The position numbers and the translations under genes were made by a program. Under the pieces are notes generated by a model. It saw only the letters and a list, made by a program, of their open reading frames with translations. It had not been told where the DNA came from and made no database searches. DNA of 7,230 nucleotides from Planctomycetaceae bacterium (GTDB lineage Bacteria; Planctomycetota; Planctomycetia; Pirellulales; UBA1268), in the NCBI GenBank assembly GCA_009691925.1, contig SIAG01000212.1, forward strand, positions 1-7,230. Reading direction: 5' to 3'. Positions 1-4,683 of the stretch are shown piece after piece (within the stretch, counting starts at the first letter, position 1; every line of letters starts with the position of its first letter).

Positions 1-1
1 C

Positions 2-772
2 GAGGCCGACACGACGCTCGTCCTCCTCGGTGCCAGGCTGGCGCTCCCCGGCGCCTTCGAGACGCTCCAGGGGCTGCGGCAGGCGGGCCGTGGCGATCTG
101 CCGCCGGTGATGATCGTCGTCGATCCGCTCGACGACCACGGCCGCGGTCGAAAGCTCACGAAGCTCGTTCTCCAAGCGCGGGCCCATGGCTGCGTGGCCA
201 TTGTCGATCGGCTACCGAGCTTCTTCGGGCCGCTGCTCGACGCCGAGGGGAACGTCGTCGCGCCGCCACGCTTCCCGGAGGAATTGGCGATGATTGCCGG
301 CCCCGAACAGGCCGATCCGGCCTGGCGGCAGGCCCGGGGGGCAGAACGGCTCGAACGGGCCCGGCAGGCGCTCGAAATCCTCGCCATCCTCGGCCGCAGC
401 GGCCACGATGTGAGTGCCGCGGAGGCCCACGCCCGGCTCGCCCTGACCACGCCCGCGCTCGTCCCGGCGGCCCTCAAGCTCCTGGCCGTGATCGGTAGGC
501 CCGGTGCCCAGGGGAGCCTCGTCCGGCATGCCCTGGCGGCCACAGAAGGCGAAATTCGTTCCCTGGCCCTCGCGGCGCTCGGGGAAAACGTCACCCGCTA
601 TGGAATGCTCCTGGCGGCCGATGACGTCGCGGACCTGTGCCGAAGCTACACTCGAGGGTCGGACGCAGGGCCGCGGGAAACTGCCCGCACCATCCTGGCC
701 CTCCTCCCCAAGCGCGTCCGCCCCGCCCTCCTTCCGCCTGTCGATGCCGCCTCCTTCCGGCCAACCCGGTGA
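2..772 (+). CDS. C-terminal part of a HEAT-like repeat protein (5' end outside window)
   Basis: The frame is open from the window edge to a TGA at 770-772, so only the last 256 residues are visible. The first ~75 residues look like an alpha/beta segment, with strand-like stretches such as LVLLGARLAL, VMIVVDPLDD and GCVAIVDRL. The rest is helical and Ala/Leu-rich, with repeating helix pairs (ALEILAILGR, ALKLLAVIGR, IRSLALAALG, ARTILALLPK) typical of HEAT-like alpha-solenoids, which usually bind other proteins. I see no catalytic motif, signal peptide or membrane segment, so the product is probably cytoplasmic. The stop lies 29 bp inside the next gene, the sigma-54 activator, so the two are very likely co-transcribed and translationally coupled. 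A role as sensor or partner for that activator, which has no sensory domain of its own, is inference from gene order. The fold call is tentative because the N-terminus is missing. Confidence 0.75.
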   Translation, partial: EADTTLVLLGARLALPGAFETLQGLRQAGRGDLPPVMIVVDPLDDHGRGRKLTKLVLQARAHGCVAIVDRLPSFFGPLLDAEGNVVAPPRFPEELAMIAGPEQADPAWRQARGAERLERARQALEILAILGRSGHDVSAAEAHARLALTTPALVPAALKLLAVIGRPGAQGSLVRHALAATEGEIRSLALAALGENVTRYGMLLAADDVADLCRSYTRGSDAGPRETARTILALLPKRVRPALLPPVDAASFRPTR

Positions 773-1808
773 CGATCCCTCCGCGCCCCCGATCAAGGGT
801 CTGATCGGCACGGCACCGGCGATGCAGGAGGTGTACGCCATGACACGGCGGGTGGCCGTGTCAAACGCCTCGGTGCTTCTGGTCGGCGAGACCGGTACGG
901 GGAAGGAATTGATCGCCAAGGCGATCCACGAACTCTCGCCGCGCTGGAGCGGACCGTTCGTGAGAGTCAACTGCGGGGCCCTCTCCGAGAGCCTCCTCGA
1001 GAGCGAGCTGTTTGGGCATGTCCGCGGGTCGTTCACCGGGGCGGTCGCCAACCGGGCCGGCCGCTTCGAGGCGGCCCACACCGGCACGATCTTCCTCGAC
1101 GAGATCAATTCCACGACCGCCAAGCTCCAGGTGAAGCTCCTGCGGGTTCTCCAGGAGCGTGAGTTTGAGCGCGTCGGCGACACCGAGACGATCCGCGTCG
1201 ACACGCGCGTGATCGCGGCGAGCAACCGCGAGCTCCTCGACGAGGTCGCCCGTGGCAACTTCCGCGAGGATCTTTACTACCGGCTCAACGTCGTTCCAAT
1301 CTACATCCCTCCGCTCCGCGGCCGTCGCGAAGACATCCCCCAGCTCATCACCTACTTCCTCCGCGCCTACAACGAGGCCAACGCCCGGTACGTCGTCCAC
1401 ATCCAGAAGGAGGCGATTGCGGCGCTCGTCAAATACCACTGGCCGGGGAACGTCCGCGAGCTGCAAAACGTCGTCGAGCGCTGCGTGATCCTCGCCCCGG
1501 GCGACGAGCTGACGATCGATCTCCTCCCGGCGGCGATCCGCGGCGACCGGCCGAGCGTCTCGCTCCCCGGCCGCGGCGGCGATCTCGACAGCCTCGCCCG
1601 CGATCTCGTCGAGCAGGGAATGACGACCTCCGGCCCCGACGACGACACCCTCTTCGAGCGCGTCGTCAACCGCGTCGAGCGCGAGCTGATCTCGCAGATG
1701 CTCGCCGCCTGCGGCGGCGTCCAGCTCAAGGCCGCGGCCCGCCTCGGCATCAACCGCAACACGCTGCGAAAGAAGCTCCAGGAACACGGCCTCGAAGAGC
1801 CGGAGTGA
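744..1808 (+). CDS. Sigma-54-dependent transcriptional activator lacking a sensory domain
   Basis: This 354-residue bacterial enhancer-binding protein would use ATP hydrolysis to remodel RNA polymerase carrying sigma-54. The AAA+ domain spans about residues 18-265. It has Walker A GETGTGK (48-54), the sigma-54 contact loop GSFTGA (95-100, Ser for the usual Ala), Walker B TIFLDE (115-120), sensor I near VIAASN (156-161), arginine-finger region FREDLYYRLN (173-182) and sensor II WPGNVREL (233-240). A low-complexity linker leads to a Fis-type helix-turn-helix at about 305-348, with the recognition core near LKAAARLGINRNTLRKKL. Only ~17 residues precede the AAA+ domain, so there is no receiver, GAF, PAS or FHA sensor, an architecture like PspF. 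ATG 744 is chosen because it is the last in-frame start before the domain. Upstream in-frame ATGs would add only a shadow translation of the previous gene. No clear Shine-Dalgarno is visible, which fits coupling to the overlapping upstream gene. The family is certain; its targets are unknown. Confidence 0.95.
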   Translation: MPPPSGQPGDDPSAPPIKGLIGTAPAMQEVYAMTRRVAVSNASVLLVGETGTGKELIAKAIHELSPRWSGPFVRVNCGALSESLLESELFGHVRGSFTGAVANRAGRFEAAHTGTIFLDEINSTTAKLQVKLLRVLQEREFERVGDTETIRVDTRVIAASNRELLDEVARGNFREDLYYRLNVVPIYIPPLRGRREDIPQLITYFLRAYNEANARYVVHIQKEAIAALVKYHWPGNVRELQNVVERCVILAPGDELTIDLLPAAIRGDRPSVSLPGRGGDLDSLARDLVEQGMTTSGPDDDTLFERVVNRVERELISQMLAACGGVQLKAAARLGINRNTLRKKLQEHGLEEPE

Positions 1809-1811
1809 TTT

Positions 1812-1862
1812 CCCGGCCAACAAGGCCTCGTCCCGCGCACCGGCCGTCAGTCACCCTGCCGC
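1812..1862 (+). repeat. Post-stop direct repeat, left copy
   Basis: This stretch begins three bases after the sigma-54 activator stop codon and aligns without gaps to 7161-7211, just after the lipoprotein stop. The hand alignment gives about 36 matches in 51. The core is 1826-1848: CCTCGTC, three differing bases, then 13 identical bases CGCACCGGCCGTC. The two copies bracket the whole duplicated gene block. It could be a remnant of cassette insertion, a shared 3'-end element, or a member of a dispersed repeat family. There is no strong hairpin plus T-run, so it is not an obvious intrinsic terminator. Confidence 0.45.
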
Positions 1863-1885
1863 CCTGCGCCTAACGCCGCCAGCGA

Positions 1886-2018
1886 GGGGTCGCCCGTGCT
1901 CCGAGAGCCGGCGTTGCCGGCAAGCGCAGCCATGGATGGCGGAGCGCAGGCGGCATCGAGAGAGCGGAGGCCATGGATGGCCGGAGCGAGCGTCCGGCGA
2001 CGGGGCACGGGCGACCCC
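1886..2018. repeat. 133-bp element bounded by inverted repeats
   Basis: The arm at 1886-1899 is a perfect 14-base inverted match to 2005-2018 (left arm GGGGTCGCCCGTGC). Allowing one G-T pair, it extends to 18 bases, 1886-1903 with 2001-2018. A further five bases (1907-1911 with 1994-1998) also pair, so the ends can form a long imperfect stem. Inside lie two direct copies of GCCATGGATGGC followed by GGAGCG (1929-1946 and 1970-1988, the second with one extra C) and a small hairpin, GCCGGC-GTT-GCCGGC, at 1907-1921. No coding signal supports a protein here. The design suggests a non-autonomous dispersed repeat (MITE- or REP-like) or a structured transcript. A member of a repeat family would occur elsewhere in the genome, which cannot be seen from this window. 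Confidence 0.6.
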
Positions 2019-2088
2019 GAAGCCACGTTTGAGAACGAAGGACCGGAGACGCTCGCGCGGTGTCAGACCTCTTAGTGGTTCGGTCGGC

Positions 2089-2115
2089 CGGGGCGGCAAA
2101 AGTCTCGTCGCCCCG
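2089..2115. other. GC-rich stem-loop in the non-coding region
   Basis: CGGGGCGGC (2089-2097) pairs with GTCGCCCCG (2107-2115) over nine positions, including one G-U, around a nine-base A-rich loop. No T-run follows, so it is not a typical terminator. A second possible structure lies at 2159-2195, where GATCGG can pair with CCGATC, or CGGGGA with TCCCCG; these two pairings exclude each other. Otherwise 2019-2300 shows nothing I can assign. Confidence 0.35.
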
Positions 2116-2302
2116 CATCGCTTTAGACTAGTCACGCGGGCCGTTCTGAGCGGTAGGCGCGATCGGGGACTCCTCAAGCGTTCGCCGATCCCCGCCTCGC
2201 CTTCGCGTTGGCAAGGAAGCCCAATGCGAACACCTTGGTACCGCAGCGGGGAGATCACAATGACAACACGCACCTCGCAGCAGGCCCCGGCGATTTCCCA
2301 AC

Positions 2303-2404
2303 GACGGCGAGTCGTTGCTTCAACGATGCTCCTCGAAGCCCCGGCTGCGCCGGCCGAATGGGGGATTCTCAACCGAGGCACTTGCCCCCCTTCTGGTTTA
2401 TCAT
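2303..2404 (+). promoter_or_regulatory. Two-part upstream module, copy 1 (before paralog A)
   Basis: A 25-base element (2303-2327) containing ACGGC-GA-GTCGT matches 3907-3931 at 21 of 25 positions. It also sits in a perfect 6-bp dyad, AACGAC/GTCGTT, at 2300-2316. After 51 bases comes CACTTGCC (2379-2386), then CCCCCCTTCTGGTT (2385-2398, identical to 3994-4007) and TATCAT (2399-2404), which resembles a -10 box. The same order and near-equal spacing occur in front of the Cys-rich gene. The dyad may be an operator or activator site and the second block part of a promoter. That is inference; no standard -35/-10 pair with normal spacing is convincing here. Confidence 0.5.
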
Positions 2405-2454
2405 TTCCAATCGTGACTGGGCACCGAGGTAGCTGCTCGACACGAGACTCGCCA

Positions 2455-4683
2455 ATGAGATTTTCTGCGGAGGCAGCTTTGATCAGGCCTGATCGCCACC
2501 GGCTTCGTGCCATCCCCCATTGTCTGTTGCTCCTCGTCGCCTTCGTGGTCAAAGACGAAGCGATCGGGGCCGATGAGCTATCCGGTCACCGCAAGGCCGC
2601 TGCGATTCAGGAGGCGATGACGGCTTCAACGACGACTCCGGAGACGATGTCAGGCAGGTATCTGATGCGCAACTACGTCGCTCGCGAAGAGCAGGCTGCG
2701 GCAGCCGAAGTCGAAAAACAAATCCGCCTCTGGGATCGTTTTCTGCAAAAAGGCTCGGAGGAATATCGTCGATCGGTCCGAGAGGCCGGGGGAACGATGA
2801 CCGAGGAGGAGGAGAAGATGCTCGCGGAGGACTACCGGCGAGATCTCGCGCACTGGACTGCCGTTTCGAAAACGTCGGCTTCCCCGACGCTGACCCGTTA
2901 CTGCTCGGTGTCGGTGAAGAACCAGAAGTATCGCTTTGAGCAGATGAACCTACCGGACGACGTGCCGCTGAAGCAACTGGCAGAGAAGATCCGCCGTGGC
3001 GAAATCGACGTTGTATCGGATGCCGCTGGCCGTCTCGTGGTCACCTGGGATGCCACGGAAGCGAACATGATGAAGGTCCCCTCCGCGGAGCAGGCGCCCG
3101 CGAGCGGCGATCGCACGGGCTTGACACAGGTCGGCAGCGATCCGATCACGCCGATTCCCGATTTCTTCAATGCCGGCCGGCTCGGCCGAGAAACTGGAAA
3201 CACCCTCCTCCGCGCCGCCGCAAACAACGGCGCTTCGGTCGGGGTCGAGGAAGTCGCTTCCAAGGCGATTCCAGGCGCACGGGCGGAGAAGGTCACGATC
3301 AAGAAGAGCGTGCTCGGCATTCCCCTCTTCTCGGGCTATGAGATGACCACGACGGTCCTCCCCGAGCAGGGCTATGTCGTCGAGTCGGAAACGATGAGTG
3401 CAAGCGATGTCGAGATCAGCCGCGACATCCATGCCGACTTCCAGCCCACCGCTGCCGGCTTCTGGTTTCCAAAAAACGTCGTCAGGGAGCGATATGAATC
3501 CGATCCTAAGACGAACGAGCGCCGGCTGAAAAGCCGCCTCGAATACCTGGCCATCAACGACGTCGAGTTCAACGCACCGCTCGACGATGCGCTCTTCCGC
3601 CTCCGCGGAACACCCGAGTTTGAAGCTCTCCCGACGATGGACTTCGGCACCCAGCCCGAGCGTGTCGGTCTCGACAGCGTACCTCCCCGCTCTTTCCGCT
3701 GGGGACTGATGCTTCTCACTGCGCTCTCCTGGGTGGTGATTGTCTGGGCGATCAGACGCCGCAACCGCACCCGCCAGGCTCGGGTGGCGTGCGCGACACC
3801 GACCGCGAGGCGACGACTGCAATGCTCGGCACTGCCTCGTGGCGGCTCAAGCACCGCAAAATTGGCTTACCAACACTCACAGAATGGCCCCCGCCGCCTT
3901 GGGGATGACGGCAAGCCGTTACTTCAACCATTCAGGTCAGAAACCAGTTTTTTGCGGCGGAAGCGGCGTTTCTGCGCCGATCACTTGCCACACCCCCCCT
4001 TCTGGTTAATATTTTTTCGGCCGTGCGTCGCCGTCGCGGTGCCGCACAAGGGGGGGTGGGCCGGCCATCCCTTGCCGACACGGATGACGACCCCAGGGAA
4101 CCTCATCATGACGATCGTTCGCCAAGGACTCACGACGCTCCTTCATGTCATCGGAGCCCTCGCGCTCCTCGCGTCACTCGACCCGACGCTCACCAGGCTC
4201 CAAGCCCAAAACTTTCCCCTGAAGCCCTTCAACCCGGTGTTCAATGGATGCCCTGCGCCCAATACATCGACCAGGGCATGCATGGGTGAGAATCGATGGC
4301 AGACCACCGGAGTTTCCGAAGGCATGTGTGGCACCTGCGGAATAAAAGACTTCAACTTTCTTGCCGGCGTCTGCAACGGCCCGGCCACAGGGAGCGGCGA
4401 GGGACCGATCTGCCGTGAATGCAAAGTGAATCCGGGTTCTGCACGCGACACGTATTCGCAGGTTGCTGCCCCCCAGTCTGAGGCAGTCGTGTGCTTGATT
4501 GGATTGATCGGCGCATCGGGATCGTTGGCAGTTGCCGCATGTTTGGCGACGGTCGGAACAGGATGTTGGGCGGCCCTCGCTTTCGAACTGGGGGTGGGAA
4601 ATTGCGTTATGCCTTACTGCACGACAAATTGCCTGCTGACTGCACAAATTGTGGGCGACCCGCGAACAGCGTGCGCCAAATGA
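2455..4683 (+). CDS. LolA-like membrane-anchored protein (paralog A), fused in frame to the Cys-rich secreted protein
   Basis: The frame encodes 742 residues. A signal peptide (hydrophobic core CLLLLVAFVV, possible cleavage AIGA|DE near residue 39) is followed by a charged, helical N-terminal domain with the conserved patch GRYLMRNYVAR. From residue 143 comes a beta-rich domain resembling the LolA/lipoprotein-sorting fold of planctomycetes: a YRFEQ strand, a SDAAGRLVVTWD hairpin, GYVVES, GFWFPKNVVRERYES and a closing FNAPLDDALFRL motif. A transmembrane helix (about 416-433) and an Arg-rich tail would leave the tail cytoplasmic. Paralog B ends at the equivalent of residue 445. Here its TGA is TGC (3790-3792) and the next in-frame TAG is CTG (3817-3819). 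The frame therefore continues through a ~106-residue basic segment into the Cys-rich protein (552-742). ATG 2455 is chosen because it gives a signal peptide; the open frame upstream crosses repeats. Strong synonymous bias in the LolA part argues for a working gene. Whether the fusion is made or matters is unknown. Confidence 0.75.
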   Translation: MRFSAEAALIRPDRHRLRAIPHCLLLLVAFVVKDEAIGADELSGHRKAAAIQEAMTASTTTPETMSGRYLMRNYVAREEQAAAAEVEKQIRLWDRFLQKGSEEYRRSVREAGGTMTEEEEKMLAEDYRRDLAHWTAVSKTSASPTLTRYCSVSVKNQKYRFEQMNLPDDVPLKQLAEKIRRGEIDVVSDAAGRLVVTWDATEANMMKVPSAEQAPASGDRTGLTQVGSDPITPIPDFFNAGRLGRETGNTLLRAAANNGASVGVEEVASKAIPGARAEKVTIKKSVLGIPLFSGYEMTTTVLPEQGYVVESETMSASDVEISRDIHADFQPTAAGFWFPKNVVRERYESDPKTNERRLKSRLEYLAINDVEFNAPLDDALFRLRGTPEFEALPTMDFGTQPERVGLDSVPPRSFRWGLMLLTALSWVVIVWAIRRRNRTRQARVACATPTARRRLQCSALPRGGSSTAKLAYQHSQNGPRRLGDDGKPLLQPFRSETSFLRRKRRFCADHLPHPPFWLIFFRPCVAVAVPHKGGWAGHPLPTRMTTPGNLIMTIVRQGLTTLLHVIGALALLASLDPTLTRLQAQNFPLKPFNPVFNGCPAPNTSTRACMGENRWQTTGVSEGMCGTCGIKDFNFLAGVCNGPATGSGEGPICRECKVNPGSARDTYSQVAAPQSEAVVCLIGLIGASGSLAVAACLATVGTGCWAALAFELGVGNCVMPYCTTNCLLTAQIVGDPRTACAK
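2881..3836 (+). repeat. Long direct repeat, copy 1 (LolA-like domain through the start of the next gene)
   Basis: This aligns to 5091-6046 at a constant offset of 2210 bases with no gaps. In the last 360 coding bases (3421-3780) I count about 21 differences by eye, nearly all synonymous. One ~19-residue linker (around 3070-3130) is more variable. Identity drops sharply 5' of 2881, where the N-terminal domains diverge, and fades after about 3836. Confidence 0.9.
3789..3908 (+). pseudogene. Relic of the lipoprotein gene's 5' end behind paralog A
   Basis: Starting at a GTG that matches the lipoprotein's GTG at 5999, this frame reads VRDTDREATTAMLGTAS, against VNHTAREATIAMLGTAA in the intact gene. 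About 11 of 17 residues match. The likeness then fades and the frame stops at a TGA (3906-3908) after 39 codons, without the lipobox or any of the mature protein. It shows that the duplicated unit originally ran past the LolA-like gene into the lipoprotein gene. It lies inside the read-through frame of paralog A, in a different reading frame. Confidence 0.7.
3907..4012 (+). promoter_or_regulatory. Two-part upstream module, copy 2 (before the Cys-rich gene and operon)
   Basis: The 25-base element 3907-3931 contains the perfect dyad ACGGC-AA-GCCGT (3908-3919). After 50 bases comes CACTTGCC (3982-3989), a 4-base spacer, then CCCCCCTTCTGGTT (3994-4007) and an AT-rich run. A possible sigma-70-like promoter is TTGCCA (3985-3990), 16 bases, TAATAT (4007-4012). 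This would drive the three-gene operon from 4108. It lies inside the open frame that fuses paralog A to the Cys-rich protein, so the Cys-rich gene probably also has its own transcript. With only a two-base centre, the dyad suits a dimeric DNA-binding protein better than an RNA hairpin. Confidence 0.5.
4095..4100 (+). promoter_or_regulatory. Ribosome binding site of the Cys-rich gene
   Basis: AGGGAA ends seven bases before ATG 4108. No comparable site precedes the alternative in-frame ATG 4084, so this site favours the 4108 start. It also indicates that the Cys-rich protein is translated independently and not only as part of the fusion. Confidence 0.65.
4108..4683 (+). CDS. Small secreted cysteine-rich protein, function unknown
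   Basis: The protein has 191 residues. A signal peptide (hydrophobic core about residues 8-24, likely cleavage LQA|QN near 33) sends it across the membrane. The mature ~158 residues hold 14 cysteines (48, 58, 74, 77, 89, 102, 105, 129, 145, 153, 166, 171, 175, 189), an even number that suits seven disulfides. Two CxxC pairs (74/77 and 102/105) with Cys89 between them resemble a metal-ribbon spacing, though export favours disulfides. Residues 127-165 are Gly/Ala-rich and hydrophobic with regularly placed Cys (CLIGLIGASGS, AACLATVGTGC), loosely like halocin C8-type bacteriocin domains. That likeness is impression only. It is first in an operon: its TGA overlaps the ATG of paralog B. The start is set by AGGGAA. 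Base composition looks less GC-rich than the flanking genes. I do not recognise the family. Confidence 0.8.
   Translation: MTIVRQGLTTLLHVIGALALLASLDPTLTRLQAQNFPLKPFNPVFNGCPAPNTSTRACMGENRWQTTGVSEGMCGTCGIKDFNFLAGVCNGPATGSGEGPICRECKVNPGSARDTYSQVAAPQSEAVVCLIGLIGASGSLAVAACLATVGTGCWAALAFELGVGNCVMPYCTTNCLLTAQIVGDPRTACAK

Noticed and set aside
504..743. 5' extension of the sigma-54 activator upstream of ATG 744
   Set aside because: It is a shadow translation of the overlapping HEAT-like gene, with no domain and biased composition.
212..1823. Long open frames on the minus strand opposite the HEAT-like gene and the activator
   Set aside because: Mirror frames are common in GC-rich coding DNA. The plus strand encodes a clear AAA+ protein here, and the minus frames show no recognisable motif.
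1868..1885. Integron attC site (GCCTAAC core-like sequence)
   Set aside because: No matching GTTRRRY partner at a suitable distance and no folding arms; the short match is likely chance.
2200..2400. Sigma-54 (-24/-12) promoter for paralog A
   Set aside because: TGGCA at about 2209 and GGCAC at 2377 lack a GC dinucleotide ten bases further on, so the spacing rule fails.
1936..2454. 5' extension of paralog A to the ATG at 1936
   Set aside because: The frame is open, but it runs through the inverted-repeat element, the stem-loops and the cis module. It reads as Arg-rich low-complexity protein, and a signal peptide follows only from ATG 2455.
3941..3957. Intrinsic terminator (AAACCAGTTTTTT)
   Set aside because: The T-run has no strong GC-rich stem directly before it; the nearby dyad is 30 bases upstream with a two-base centre.
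2303..4012. CRISPR-like repeats
   Set aside because: Only two copies of the 25-base element exist, 1.6 kb apart and upstream of genes; there is no repeat-spacer array.
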